Assembly (NCBI RefSeq): GCF_000710035.2
Contig: NZ_JMJJ01000006.1
Location: forward strand, 496,001-560,000
Reading direction: 5' to 3'
Length of the DNA: 64,000 nucleotides
From: Pantoea ananatis LMG 2665
GTDB taxonomy: Bacteria; Pseudomonadota; Gammaproteobacteria; Enterobacterales; Enterobacteriaceae
The notes beneath the pieces were generated by a model. It did not search any database. It was not told the origin of the DNA and saw only the letters and a program-made list of their open reading frames with translations. Numbering within the stretch: position 1 is the first letter of the stretch; every line of letters starts with the position of its first letter. The position numbers and the translations under genes are program-made. Positions 11,600 to 22,373 of the stretch are shown piece by piece.

Positions 11600-12334
11600 T
11601 CACGCGTTACGCTGACGAACCGCTTCAAACAGGCAGACGCCAGTGGCCACTGACACATTGAGGGACGAAACGCTGCCTGCCATAGGGATACTGATTAGCT
11701 CATCGCAGTGCTCACGCGTCAGGCGACGCATCCCTTCACCTTCAGCCCCCATGACAAGCGCCATCGACCCGGTCATCTTGCTTTGGTATACAGTATGGTC
11801 GGCTTCGCCAGCGGTGCCGACGACCCAGATGTTATATTCCTGCAGCAGGCGCAAGGTGCGTGCCAGATTGGTTACCCTGATGAGGGGAACGTTTTCTGCC
11901 GCACCACTGGCAACCTTTTTCGCCGTCGCGTTCAGCGGTGCGGAGCGATCTTTGGGAACGATCACGGCATGGGCGCCTGCGGCATCGGCGCTACGTAAGC
12001 AGGCACCGAGGTTGTGGGGATCGGTAACGCCGTCGAGCACCAGCAGGAACGGCTTTTCCAGGCTCTGCAGCAGATCCGGCAGATCGCCTTCCTGATACTG
12101 GCGGCCCGGCTTCACACGCGCCACGATCCCCTGATGTACGCCGCCTTCCACCTGGCTGTCCAGCCATTTACGATCGGCCAGTTGAATCACGATCCCTTGA
12201 GCTTCTAACGCGGTCACCAGCGGTTGCAGGCGACGATCGTCGCGGCCTTTGAGAATAAAGACTTCCTGGAAACGCTGAGGATCGCGTTCCAGCAGCGCCT
12301 GCACGGCATGGATACCAAAAATAATTTCGCTCAT
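11600..12334 (-). CDS. rlmB: 23S rRNA (guanosine-2251-2'-O)-methyltransferase RlmB
   Basis: This SPOUT (TrmH-family) enzyme 2'-O-methylates G2251 in the 23S rRNA P loop. The start at 12334 gives [25 protein letters not shown] and 244 aa, matching E. coli; the frame is open further upstream without homology. Conserved motifs are [39 protein letters not shown] and the knot motif [17 protein letters not shown]. It lies 68 nt downstream of rnr, as in E. coli, and is probably co-transcribed. Confidence 0.97.
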   Translation of the reverse strand: MSEIIFGIHAVQALLERDPQRFQEVFILKGRDDRRLQPLVTALEAQGIVIQLADRKWLDSQVEGGVHQGIVARVKPGRQYQEGDLPDLLQSLEKPFLLVLDGVTDPHNLGACLRSADAAGAHAVIVPKDRSAPLNATAKKVASGAAENVPLIRVTNLARTLRLLQEYNIWVVGTAGEADHTVYQSKMTGSMALVMGAEGEGMRRLTREHCDELISIPMAGSVSSLNVSVATGVCLFEAVRQRNA

Positions 12335-12367
12335 CAATCTGCTCAGTGGTTGGAAATGAATGGATAA

Positions 12368-12393
12368 CAGCCCCTGCATGCACGCAGGGGCTG
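12368..12393 (-). terminator. GC-rich hairpin between rnr and rlmB (no U-tract)
   Basis: CAGCCCCTGC (12368-12377) and GCAGGGGCTG (12384-12393) form a perfect 10-bp stem with a 6-nt loop in the 68-nt intergenic gap. No run of U follows in the minus-strand direction (CTGTTATCC), so it is more likely an mRNA-stabilising or processing structure, or a weak attenuator, than a full terminator. Confidence 0.4.
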
Positions 12394-12402
12394 ATGTGCG
12401 CA

Positions 12403-14838
12403 TCAGGCCGGCTTCGCCTTCTTCGCGGCACGCTTAGCCTTGGTGGCGGCGGCGATTTTACGGGTTTTCTCGGAAACTTTTTTACTTTTTTTCTCAGTCT
12501 TTGCCGCAGCAGGCTGACTGCTGCTGTTGCGGAAGGCTGAATCCGGCTCGAAATTCGTTTTGCGACCGGCCTGGCGGCGATGCTTCGTCGGTGCCTTAGC
12601 GTTCCGCTTCGCCTTATCCCGTTCCGTTTTGCCTTCGCCACGTACCTGGCGCTTGCTGGAAACCAGCGCAAAGTCGATTTTACGCTCGTCCATATGGACC
12701 GCTTCGACCCGGACTTCAACGGTATCGCCCAGGCGATAGGTACGACCGCCAGATTCGCCAATCAGTCGCTGCCCTACCGGATCGAAACGATAGTAGTCGT
12801 TGTCCAGCGTAGAGACATGAACCAGCCCGTCGATAAAGAGATCGCTCAGGCGCACAAAGAAACCGAATCCGGTCACGCTGGAGATCACGCCGTTAAAGAC
12901 GTTGCCTACCTGATCCTGCATAAAGTCACACTTCAGCCAGTCTGCCACATCGCGAGTGGCCTCATCGGCACGGCGCTCTGTCATGGAGCAGTGCTGGCCC
13001 AGCTGCAGCATCTGTTGCATATCGTAATGGTAGCCGCCGGTAGCCGTGGTCAGGCCTTTTACTTCGCCCTGCTCTTTTGCCAGCAGATACTTGATGGCGC
13101 GATGCAGTAACAAATCCGGATAGCGGCGGATTGGCGAAGTGAAGTGCGCATAAGAGGCCAGCGCCAGGCCAAAGTGGCCCCGGTTTTCCGGATCGTACAC
13201 CGCCTGTTTCATGGAACGCAGCAGCATGGTTTGCAGCATTTCCGCGTCGGGGCGATCGGCAACCTGATCCAGTAGCGCGGCGTAATCGATCGGCTGCGGT
13301 TTGTTACCGCCCGGTAAGCTCAGACCCAACTCATTCAATACCGTGCGGAAGCTTTTGATACTGTCATCGCTGGGACGATCGTGATCGCGGAACAGTGCCG
13401 GTTCCTGATGCTTCTCGACGAAACGCGCGGAGGCAATGTTTGCCAGAATCATGCACTCTTCAATCAGCTTGTGGGCATCATTGCGTGAGGTGCGCTCGAC
13501 ACGTTCAATTCGACGTTCCGCGTTGAAGATAAATTTCGCTTCTTCGGTTTCAAATGAGATGCCGCCGCGCTCTTCACGGGCCGTTTCCAGCACCTGATAC
13601 ATGTTGTGCAGTTCCTGCAGGTCTTTCACCAGCGGCGCATATTGCTCACGCAGTTCCGGATTGCCCTGCAGAATATTCCAGACTTTGTTATAGGTCAGAC
13701 GTGCATGGGAGTTCATCACGGCTTCATAATGCTTAAAGCCGGTGAGCTTACCTTTTGACGACACGGTCATTTCGCACACCATACACAGGCGATCGACCTG
13801 TGGATTCAGCGAACACAAGCCGTTCGACAGCACTTCCGGCAGCATCGGCACCACCTGCGAAGGGAAATAGACCGAGGTACCGCGCTGCTGCGCTTCGTTG
13901 TCCAGCGGTGTGCCGGGACGAACATAATAACTGACGTCCGCAATCGCGACCCACAGCCGCCAGCCGCCGCCGCGTTTTTTCTCGCAGTAAACAGCATCAT
14001 CGAAGTCGCGCGCATCTTCACCATCAATAGTGACCAATGGCAGATCGCGAAGGTCAACACGGCCTTTTTTTGCCGACTCCGGGACCTCTTCATTCAGTTT
14101 GCCCACCTGAGCCTCAACCTCTGGCGGCCAGCTGTGCGGAATTTCATGCGTGCGCAGCGCCATATCGACCGCCAGGCTGGTGCCCATGTCATCGCCCAGA
14201 ATCTCTGCGATTTTGCCGATCGCCTTCGAACGACGCGTCGGGCGCTGCAACAGTTCAACCACCACCACGGAGCCCATTCGGGCATTCATGGTTTCGTCAG
14301 GGCCAATCAGGATGTCGAAGCTCAGACGGCTGTCATCAGGCACCACAAATCCCACGCCCGCGTCCGTAAAGTAGCGGCCGACGATTTGATTGTTACGCGG
14401 TTCCTGTACCCGCACCACACGGGCTTCACGGCGGCCTTTGCGATCCGCACCCAGTGGCTGGGCCAGAATCACGTCGCCGTGCATGCAGAATTTCATCTGT
14501 TCCGCAGACAGGTAGAGATCGTCTTTTTGTCCTTCTGCGCGCAGAAAGCCATAGCCATCACGGTGGCCAATGACTTTTCCACGGAGCAGATCGAGACGTT
14601 CTGGCAAGGCATAACACTGGCGGCGGGTAAAAACTAACTGACCGTCACGCTCCATCGCACGTAAACGACGGCGCAAGGCTTCGAGGTGTTCTTCTTCCTG
14701 CAGGTTCATCTCTTGTGCCAGCTCTTCACGGCTGGCCGGTTTTTCTCGTTTTTCTAATAACGCCAGAATAAATTCACGGCTTGGAATAGGGTTTTCGTAC
14801 TTTTCAGCTTCTCTGTCCAGAAAAGGATCTTTTGACAT
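12403..14838 (-). CDS. rnr: Ribonuclease R
   Basis: RNase R is a processive 3'-5' exoribonuclease able to unwind structured RNA; it acts in mRNA and rRNA quality control and in trans-translation. The 811 residues contain an N-terminal winged helix, cold-shock domains ([17 protein letters not shown]), the RNB domain with [17 protein letters not shown] (catalytic Asp cluster), [13 protein letters not shown] and the [20 protein letters not shown] motif, an S1 domain ([20 protein letters not shown]), and a Lys/Ala-rich basic tail. The operon order nsrR-rnr-rlmB is kept, with 16 nt to nsrR. Confidence 0.98.
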   Translation of the reverse strand: MSKDPFLDREAEKYENPIPSREFILALLEKREKPASREELAQEMNLQEEEHLEALRRRLRAMERDGQLVFTRRQCYALPERLDLLRGKVIGHRDGYGFLRAEGQKDDLYLSAEQMKFCMHGDVILAQPLGADRKGRREARVVRVQEPRNNQIVGRYFTDAGVGFVVPDDSRLSFDILIGPDETMNARMGSVVVVELLQRPTRRSKAIGKIAEILGDDMGTSLAVDMALRTHEIPHSWPPEVEAQVGKLNEEVPESAKKGRVDLRDLPLVTIDGEDARDFDDAVYCEKKRGGGWRLWVAIADVSYYVRPGTPLDNEAQQRGTSVYFPSQVVPMLPEVLSNGLCSLNPQVDRLCMVCEMTVSSKGKLTGFKHYEAVMNSHARLTYNKVWNILQGNPELREQYAPLVKDLQELHNMYQVLETAREERGGISFETEEAKFIFNAERRIERVERTSRNDAHKLIEECMILANIASARFVEKHQEPALFRDHDRPSDDSIKSFRTVLNELGLSLPGGNKPQPIDYAALLDQVADRPDAEMLQTMLLRSMKQAVYDPENRGHFGLALASYAHFTSPIRRYPDLLLHRAIKYLLAKEQGEVKGLTTATGGYHYDMQQMLQLGQHCSMTERRADEATRDVADWLKCDFMQDQVGNVFNGVISSVTGFGFFVRLSDLFIDGLVHVSTLDNDYYRFDPVGQRLIGESGGRTYRLGDTVEVRVEAVHMDERKIDFALVSSKRQVRGEGKTERDKAKRNAKAPTKHRRQAGRKTNFEPDSAFRNSSSQPAAAKTEKKSKKVSEKTRKIAAATKAKRAAKKAKPA

Positions 14839-14854
14839 TACGGTTCCTCCGATG

Positions 14855-15298
14855 TCATTTAATATTCATTGCCACCGGCGGTTCGGACAATATAATTTCA
14901 TATAAAGGTGTATTACCTTCTACTAAGTCTGCCAGCGTGTAGCCATCCAGCTCCTGTAAAAACAGCTGCACGGCGTCATGTAAGGCCTTTTTAAGGCGGC
15001 AGGCGGGCGCGATAGAGCAGTTCGAGCAATCCACTAACTGTAGTGGCTCCATTTTGCGTACCACTTCACCTATCACGATGTCCCTGGCGCTCATGCCCAG
15101 GCGGATACCACCATTTTTACCACGAATGGCGGAGACGAATCCTGCACGACTAAGCTGATTGATAATTTTGACCATATGATTACGCGATACGCCATAGGTA
15201 TCGGTGACTTCAGTGATATTGGTCAGCCTGCCTTCCGGCAAGGTGGCCATGTAAATCAGCGCCCGCAGGCCGTAATCGGTAAAACTTGTTAGCTGCAC
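14855..15298 (-). CDS. nsrR: Nitric-oxide-sensing Rrf2-family repressor NsrR
   Basis: NsrR is an iron-sulfur repressor of NO-detoxification genes such as hmp. The start is taken as GTG 15298 because translation from there reads [23 protein letters not shown], colinear with E. coli NsrR, which also uses GTG. A winged helix-turn-helix ([20 protein letters not shown]) comes first, then the cluster region [14 protein letters not shown] with cysteines at 91, 94 and 100. In E. coli the spacing is, from memory, 91/96/102, so this loop is two residues shorter between the first two cysteines. The length is 147 aa, and the tail extends a few residues beyond E. coli. First gene of nsrR-rnr-rlmB; the promoter lies in 15299-15480. 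Confidence 0.93.
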   Translation of the reverse strand: MQLTSFTDYGLRALIYMATLPEGRLTNITEVTDTYGVSRNHMVKIINQLSRAGFVSAIRGKNGGIRLGMSARDIVIGEVVRKMEPLQLVDCSNCSIAPACRLKKALHDAVQLFLQELDGYTLADLVEGNTPLYEIILSEPPVAMNIK

Positions 15299-15480
15299 AG
15301 TGACCTCAGTCAATCATCCGGTGGCACGTCTATGCTCGCCCGTCCTGCTCTTTATTTCAATGTTGAACTGGCTCTTTCGTATCGAGCTACGATGATAAAC
15401 CAGACTGTTGACGACTGTGTATTTTTTCAGCCAGTGAAGGGTTTGACAAGCGAAGGGGCGTTTAGTGGCATCAAATTACA

Positions 15481-15510
15481 TAAAAAACAAAGGCCGGACA
15501 ATGTCCGGCC
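15481..15510 (-). terminator. Intrinsic terminator of purA
   Basis: GGCCGGAC (15492-15499) and GTCCGGCC (15503-15510) form a stem with a 3-nt loop, followed on the minus strand by TTTGTTTTTTA. It lies 9 nt past the purA stop and separates it from nsrR. Confidence 0.93.
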
Positions 15511-15519
15511 ACAGGATGA

Positions 15520-16821
<1,302 letters not shown>

Positions 16822-16824
16822 TCA

Positions 16825-16840
16825 AAATCACCGATTGCTT
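16825..16840 (-). promoter_or_regulatory. Weak PurR-like operator next to the purA start
   Basis: On the minus strand the sequence AAGCAATCGGTGATTT matches about 9 of 14 fixed positions of the PUR box ACGCAAACGTTTNCNT. It overlaps the purA ribosome-binding region. E. coli purA is known to carry two PurR sites. This one is marginal. Confidence 0.3.
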
Positions 16841-16883
16841 AAAAAAGGATTCTACCATCTGATTTTTCGGTTTTCAGCACTTT

Positions 16884-16899
16884 TAGCATACGATTGCGC
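16884..16899 (-). promoter_or_regulatory. Candidate PurR operator upstream of purA
   Basis: On the minus strand GCGCAATCGTATGCTA matches about 10-11 of the 14 fixed positions of the PUR box consensus, including the central CG and both half-site cores. It lies about 65 nt upstream of the purA start, in the expected regulatory region of a purine biosynthesis gene. Confidence 0.45.
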
Positions 16900-16984
16900 G
16901 CTTTTTTGCCTGAGTTTTGATCACTACAACATCCAGGGGTAAAATCGAGGCTGAGATACCATTCAGACGGCGAGGCTGAACGCA

Positions 16985-17185
16985 TCAGAGTTCGCCATGC
17001 AGCCGCAACATACAGTAAATCACCATTCCTGCCACCACCAATCCCCCGCCAAATCGATGTAACAGGCGATCGGGCAATTGTGTCATGCTCAAAATCACAC
17101 GTCGCCACAGACGTGGCATAAACATTGGCCCCAGGCCTTCCAGCACCAGAACCAACGCCAGTGCCATCCAGATATTCACGTTCAT
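16985..17185 (-). CDS. yjeT: Small membrane protein YjeT (DUF2065)
   Basis: The 66-residue protein MNVNIWMALALVLVLEGLGP... has two hydrophobic helices (about residues 5-22 and 46-60), and the LVLVLEGLGPM and DRLLHRFGGGLVVAGMVIY signatures of DUF2065. It is the E. coli YjeT equivalent between hflC and purA. It is probably an inner-membrane protein; function unknown. An overlapping frame starting 7 nt earlier is not used, because only this one resembles the family. Its start lies 10 nt after the hflC terminator. Confidence 0.9.
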   Translation of the reverse strand: MNVNIWMALALVLVLEGLGPMFMPRLWRRVILSMTQLPDRLLHRFGGGLVVAGMVIYCMLRLHGEL

Positions 17186-17194
17186 ACTGCATCC

Positions 17195-17222
17195 AAAAAA
17201 AAGGCCGACAACATTGTCGGCC
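17195..17222 (-). terminator. Intrinsic terminator between hflC and yjeT
   Basis: GGCCGACAA (17203-17211) and TTGTCGGCC (17214-17222) form a strong stem, followed on the minus strand by eight Us (17195-17202). It lies directly between the hflC stop (17241) and the yjeT ATG (17185). Confidence 0.92.
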
Positions 17223-17240
17223 TGTTAGTTATATCAGTTC

Positions 17241-18245
17241 TTAACGCGTGGCGTTAGAAGGCGCCTTCATATAGCGGAAGAAGTCGCTATCCGGGCTCAG
17301 CACCATGACGTCCTGATTTTCATTGAAGCTGTTTTCATACGCGCGCAGGCTGCGGATAAAGGCATAGAAATCCGGATCCTGGCTGAATGCGTTAGCAAAC
17401 AGTTTCGCCGCTTCTGCATCACCATCACCGCGGGTAATCAATGCCTCACGCTGTGCTTCTGCCAGCGTACGGGTGACCTGGTAATCGGCCTGGGCGCGCA
17501 GTTTTTCGGCCTCTTCCTGACCCTGCGAACGCTGACTACGTGCAACGGCTTCACGTTCTGCGCGCATACGGTTGAAGATCGCATCCGACACTTCCGTCGG
17601 CAGGTTGATCTGTTTGATGCGCACATCTACAACCTGAATCCCTAACGCCGCCATACTGTTTGGATTAGGCGCAGGTTCGCTGCTGTTGGTTTCACGCTCA
17701 ACTCGCGCGGCTGCACTGGCGATAGCATCATCCGCAGCAGGCGTGGCAACTTCGTCGTCACCGCCCGCCGTACCGGTGTTCAATGCATCGCGCACGTCGG
17801 TGGTTAAACGGCCTCGTGAATCGGTCACGATGTCTTTAACGTCAAGACGTCCCATCTCTGAACGTAAACGGTCACTGAATTTACGTTTCAGCAGGACTTC
17901 GGCCTGAGAAACATCCCCGCCACCGGTCGCCAGGTAGTAACGACTGAAATCGCTGATGCGCCACTTGATGTAAGAGTCCACGATCAGGTCTTTCTTCTCT
18001 TTGGTTACAAAGCGATCGGCCTGGTTGTCCATGGTCTGGATACGTGCATCCAGCATCTTAACCGTTTCGATAAACGGAATTTTAAAATGAAGACCCGGCG
18101 CAAACACCTGCGGTTTGTTTTCGCTATCGCGTAACACTTTACCAAAGCGCAGAACGATACCGCGCTCGCCTTCCTGAACCACGAACAGCGACGCATAAAA
18201 GGCCACCAACGCGATAATGATTAGTACAATTACTGGCTTACGCAT
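17241..18245 (-). CDS. hflC: HflC subunit of the HflKC membrane complex
   Basis: HflC and HflK form a large inner-membrane SPFH/prohibitin-like cage that encloses and modulates the FtsH protease. The 334-aa protein has one N-terminal membrane anchor (PVIVLIIIALVAFYASLFVV), an SPFH domain beginning at VQEGERGIVLRFGKVLRD, a charged coiled coil (RAEREAVARSQRSQGQEEAEKLRAQ), and the terminal region DPDFYAFIRSLRAYENSF. The stop is 18 nt before a terminator. It starts 3 nt after hflK, indicating translational coupling. Confidence 0.97.
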   Translation of the reverse strand: MRKPVIVLIIIALVAFYASLFVVQEGERGIVLRFGKVLRDSENKPQVFAPGLHFKIPFIETVKMLDARIQTMDNQADRFVTKEKKDLIVDSYIKWRISDFSRYYLATGGGDVSQAEVLLKRKFSDRLRSEMGRLDVKDIVTDSRGRLTTDVRDALNTGTAGGDDEVATPAADDAIASAAARVERETNSSEPAPNPNSMAALGIQVVDVRIKQINLPTEVSDAIFNRMRAEREAVARSQRSQGQEEAEKLRAQADYQVTRTLAEAQREALITRGDGDAEAAKLFANAFSQDPDFYAFIRSLRAYENSFNENQDVMVLSPDSDFFRYMKAPSNATR

Positions 18246-18248
18246 TGA

Positions 18249-19481
18249 TTACTCTCTCCCTTCGCGCTGGGTATCGTTGCGCAGAGCATTGGCTCGACGC
18301 TGATCCATGATGCTGTCTGGACTGTATGACGACGTGTCATTGCGGCTGGCACTGCGATCGGAAAGCGAGGGCAATGTTGAGCTGCTTTTTTGTCCACTCT
18401 TCGCGGATGAAGACTCGCCGCCACGCATCAGTTGATCGAGAGGCAGGACCATCAGATTGTTACCGCGATCGTTCACCAGCACTTTACGTGTATGGCTCAG
18501 CACGCGTTCCATGGTCTCGATATACAGACGCTCTTTGGTGATTTCCGGCGCGGCTTTGTACTCAGGCAACAGCTTGGCAAAACGCGCGACTTCACCCTGT
18601 GCTTCCAGAACCGTACGCTCTTTATAGGCACGCGCTTCTTCCAGCACACGCTGTGCACGACCGTTAGCACGCGGCTGCACTTCGTTGGCATAGGCTTCGG
18701 CTTCACGTACGTACTGCTCACGGTTTTCCCGTGCGGCAATCGCATCGTCAAACGCCGACTTCACTTCTTCTGGGGGACGTGCCGCCTGGAAGTTCACGTC
18801 GAGAACCGTAATGCCCATATTGTAAGGACGAATGGTTTCGTCGATTTCACGCTGGGTTTCGCTACGCACGACCGTACGACCTTCGGTCAGAATACGATCC
18901 ATGGTAGAGCGACCAATGACGCCACGCAGGGCGCTGTCGGTTGCCTGACGCAGGCTGTCGTCGGCGCTGGTCACCGCGAATAAATAGCGCTCAGGATCGG
19001 TAACGCGATACTGCACGTTCATTTCAACGCGCACGACGTTTTCATCAGAGGTCAGCATCACACCTGATGCCGCCAGTTCGCGAACGGCTTCAACGTTGAC
19101 CGCGCGCACCTGATCGATAAAGGTCGGTTTCCAGTTCAGGCCCGGCTCCACCAGGTGGCTGAACTTACCAAAGCGAGTGACTACGCCCCGCTCGGCTTCT
19201 TTTATCGTGTAAAATCCGCTCGCGGCCCAGATGACGACGGCGGCTACGGCGACGATACCAAAGATTTTGCCACTACCACCGGAACTGCGCTGACCGTTAT
19301 CACCTTTTTTGCCACCACCGAATCCGCCGAGCTTTTTGCTCAGTTTACGGAAGATATCATCCAGATCAGGAGGCCCAGATTCCTTACCTCCCTTATTTCC
19401 CCCAGAGTTGCCGCCTTGATTATTGCTGCTTCCCCACGGGTCGCGGTCCTGTCCGTTATTTCCGGGCTGATTCCACGCCAT
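18249..19481 (-). CDS. hflK: HflK subunit of the HflKC membrane complex
   Basis: The 410-residue partner of HflC. A Gly/Asn-rich cytoplasmic N-terminus (MAWNQPGNNGQDRDPWGSS) with a PPDLDDIFRKLSKKLGG segment precedes one membrane helix (IFGIVAVAAVVIWAASGFYTI). The SPFH domain (EAERGVVTRFGKFSHLVEPGLNWK) and a coiled coil rich in Glu, Arg and Ala follow. The C-terminal tail is Ser-rich. E. coli HflK has about 419 residues. It lies 166 nt downstream of hflX in the nnr-to-hflC operon. Confidence 0.97.
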   Translation of the reverse strand: MAWNQPGNNGQDRDPWGSSNNQGGNSGGNKGGKESGPPDLDDIFRKLSKKLGGFGGGKKGDNGQRSSGGSGKIFGIVAVAAVVIWAASGFYTIKEAERGVVTRFGKFSHLVEPGLNWKPTFIDQVRAVNVEAVRELAASGVMLTSDENVVRVEMNVQYRVTDPERYLFAVTSADDSLRQATDSALRGVIGRSTMDRILTEGRTVVRSETQREIDETIRPYNMGITVLDVNFQAARPPEEVKSAFDDAIAARENREQYVREAEAYANEVQPRANGRAQRVLEEARAYKERTVLEAQGEVARFAKLLPEYKAAPEITKERLYIETMERVLSHTRKVLVNDRGNNLMVLPLDQLMRGGESSSAKSGQKSSSTLPSLSDRSASRNDTSSYSPDSIMDQRRANALRNDTQREGRE

Positions 19482-19647
19482 GTCATTACTCCATTTATAG
19501 TTTTAGCGGCTTACCCGTTGTATTCCGTATTGTCGCAACGCTGGCTACGCTCATTGCCCTGACCCTTTGCAAAGTCACTGTCAGAGAGCAAACCCCCAAC
19601 GCCGCACGACAACATAAAATCCTCAGAGTAAGTTCGATTTGGCAATA

Positions 19648-20928
19648 TCAAACAATATAACTGGTCAGCGACGGCTCCTGCTTGCACAAGCGGCGCCAGT
19701 CAATCACGGGCATACGCACATGCAACCCTACACAGCCGTCTTCTTCGTTCCACTCTTTTTCAATCGCCTGCAACTGATAGAAGCGGCTGCGTAAGCGACC
19801 CGCCTCCGGCGGCAGACGTAAATCATACTGCGCAATTTCACCGGACAACCGCTCGGAAAGCGCCTGCCACAATAAAGGAATGCCGACGCCGGACTGTGCA
19901 GAGAGCCACACGCGGACCGGCATATTTTCTTCATCACGGTCGATGCGCGGCTCAAAACCGTCCAGCATGTCGATCTTATTCATGATCAGTAACGTGGGGA
20001 TTTCATCAGCGTCGATTTCCTCCAACACCTCATTAACCGCGCCGATATTTTCATTAACCCGGACATCGGCGGCATCGATCACGTGCATCAGCAGCGTGGC
20101 CTGACGCGTCTCTTGCAGGGTAGCTTTGAAGGCGGCAACCAGATCGTGCGGCAGGTGGCGAATGAAGCCAACGGTATCGGCCAACACCACTTCGCCCACA
20201 TCAGCGACGTTTAGCCGACGCAGCGTGGGGTCCAGCGTCGCAAACAGCTGGTCCGCGGCATAGACATTGGCAGACGTAATGGCGTTAAAGAGAGTAGATT
20301 TACCGGCGTTGGTGTAGCCCACCAGTGAAACAGTCGGGACGTCCGCTTTGGCACGCGCCTGGCGGCCCTGCTCGCGCTGTTTTTCAACACGTTCAAGACG
20401 CGACAAAATCTGGCTAATGCGCCCGCGAAGTAAACGGCGGTCAGTTTCTAACTGGGTTTCACCCGGACCACGCAGGCCAATCCCGCCCTTCTGGCGTTCA
20501 AGGTGCGTCCAGCCACGTACCAGACGTGTTGCAAGGTGACGCAACTGCGCCAGCTCAACCTGCAATTTACCTTCGTGGGTACGTGCGCGTTGGGCAAAAA
20601 TATCAAGAATCAAGCCAGTGCGGTCGATAACACGGCACTCGCACAGGCGCTCAAGATTACGTTCCTGAGCGGGCGTTAAAGCATGATCGAAAAGAACGAC
20701 CGATGCTCCACTTGTTTTTACCGCATCGGCAATTTCAACGGCCTTTCCTTCACCGACAAAATACTTTGGGTGTGGCGCTTTACGACTGCCGGTGACAACC
20801 TGCAGTGCTTCAACGCCAGCAGAAGACACCAGGGTTTCGAATTCCTGTAAATCTTCCAGCTCTTTGTCTTGGGAGAACCAGATGTGTACCAGTACGGCCT
20901 GCTCACCGGCATCATAACGGTCAAACAA
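19648..20928 (-). CDS. hflX: Ribosome-associated GTPase HflX
   Basis: HflX (426 aa) is a heat-shock-induced GTPase that splits stalled 70S ribosomes. The N-terminal HflX domain (residues 1 to about 190) includes [21 protein letters not shown] and the [17 protein letters not shown] signature. The G domain has P-loop [12 protein letters not shown], switch [16 protein letters not shown] and NKID. A short C-terminal domain follows. A terminator-like hairpin lies between hfq and hflX, so hflX likely depends on read-through or an internal promoter. Confidence 0.97.
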   Translation of the reverse strand: MFDRYDAGEQAVLVHIWFSQDKELEDLQEFETLVSSAGVEALQVVTGSRKAPHPKYFVGEGKAVEIADAVKTSGASVVLFDHALTPAQERNLERLCECRVIDRTGLILDIFAQRARTHEGKLQVELAQLRHLATRLVRGWTHLERQKGGIGLRGPGETQLETDRRLLRGRISQILSRLERVEKQREQGRQARAKADVPTVSLVGYTNAGKSTLFNAITSANVYAADQLFATLDPTLRRLNVADVGEVVLADTVGFIRHLPHDLVAAFKATLQETRQATLLMHVIDAADVRVNENIGAVNEVLEEIDADEIPTLLIMNKIDMLDGFEPRIDRDEENMPVRVWLSAQSGVGIPLLWQALSERLSGEIAQYDLRLPPEAGRLRSRFYQLQAIEKEWNEEDGCVGLHVRMPVIDWRRLCKQEPSLTSYIV

Positions 20929-20945
20929 GCTATAACCTCGCTTAT

Positions 20946-20989
20946 ATAAAAAGACCAGGATGGAAAACCTGACGCTTTCCGATCCTGGT
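20946..20989 (-). terminator. Imperfect intrinsic terminator downstream of hfq (hfq-hflX gap)
   Basis: ACCAGGA plus GGAAA (20954-20966, one-base bulge) pairs with TTTCC plus TCCTGGT (20976-20989, two-base bulge). Minus-strand transcripts then read CTTTTTATA. It lies 15 nt past the hfq stop and 18 nt before the hflX start, so probably partial termination that leaves more hfq than hflX message. Confidence 0.75.
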
Positions 20990-21003
20990 TAAACGGTGCC
21001 GCC

Positions 21004-21330
<327 letters not shown>

Positions 21331-21422
21331 TTATATGCTTGTTGTTTGTTGCTTGTAGAACACAGTGGTTCTGAAAAAAACTGCGTAAAAATTTGCGCAC
21401 GTAACTTGCCAATTGTACACAA

Positions 21423-22373
21423 TCACCCATGCTTCGCACTAACAACCTTCAGTACTGTATCACGCGCTGAGTGAGGTTCATCACTGTCTAGCCAGTGAAT
21501 ATTTTCCCAACCACGTAACCAGGTCATCTGGCGTTTAGCGAGTTGCCGGGTTGCGCAAACTCCCCGATAAACCATTTCGTCGTAATCGATCTCGCCAGCC
21601 AAATACGACCACATTTGGCGATAGCCAACACAACGAATGGAAGGCATATCCGTATGCAAATCACCTCGTGCAAACAGGGCCCGAGACTCCGCTTCAAATC
21701 CTGACGCCAACATCTGATCAAAACGCAGTGCGATGCGTTGATGCAACAGTTCGCGGTTCGCGGGGGCGATAGCAAACTGATGCACATCGTAGGGTAACGC
21801 TTCACCAGAAATTTTTGTCAGTTCCGTTAAAGTTTTACCCGAAATAAAAAAAACTTCCAGTGCTCGCGAAAGTCTCTGCGGATCATTCGGATGAATACGA
21901 CTGCCTGCGACCGGATCAATTTCGCAAAGTTGACGATGTAAAGCTTCCCAGCCTCTTTCATTCGCCATTTGCTCTATTTTTTGACGAACCTCCGGATCGG
22001 CCGAGGGCAGCGGCGACAATCCTTCAAGTAACGCCTTGAAGTAGAGCATAGTTCCACCAACAAGCAACGGAATTCGTCCATGCTGAACGATATCCGCCAT
22101 TTCTGCTAACGCATCCCGCCGGAACTCTGCCGCCGAATAGGCTTCGGCAGGATCGCGAATGTCCAGCAAACGATGGGGCGCCAGCGCCCGCTCTTCTGCA
22201 GAGGGTTTTGCCGTACCGACATCCATCTGACGATAAATCAGAGCCGAATCTACGCTGATAAGCTCTACAGGTAAGTGCTTGCGCAATTCGATCGCTAATG
22301 CGGTTTTGCCCGACGCTGTAGGCCCCATCAAAAATATTGCCTTTGGCCGGCCAGCCTGGTTCAGTTCACTCAT
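21423..22373 (-). CDS. miaA: tRNA dimethylallyltransferase MiaA
   Basis: MiaA adds a dimethylallyl group to A37 of tRNAs that read codons starting with U, the first step to ms2i6A37. The 316-aa protein has a P-loop [14 protein letters not shown], the [16 protein letters not shown] motif, [21 protein letters not shown] and the C-terminal RQMTWLRGW. The start codon overlaps the mutL 3' end by 8 nt, implying coupled translation. hfq follows 104 nt later. Confidence 0.98.
   Translation of the reverse strand: MSELNQAGRPKAIFLMGPTASGKTALAIELRKHLPVELISVDSALIYRQMDVGTAKPSAEERALAPHRLLDIRDPAEAYSAAEFRRDALAEMADIVQHGRIPLLVGGTMLYFKALLEGLSPLPSADPEVRQKIEQMANERGWEALHRQLCEIDPVAGSRIHPNDPQRLSRALEVFFISGKTLTELTKISGEALPYDVHQFAIAPANRELLHQRIALRFDQMLASGFEAESRALFARGDLHTDMPSIRCVGYRQMWSYLAGEIDYDEMVYRGVCATRQLAKRQMTWLRGWENIHWLDSDEPHSARDTVLKVVSAKHG

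Noticed and set aside
16839..17192. 117-codon minus-strand frame overlapping yjeT
   Set aside because: The alternative frame at 16985-17185 is the DUF2065 family protein; this one is a shifted shadow.
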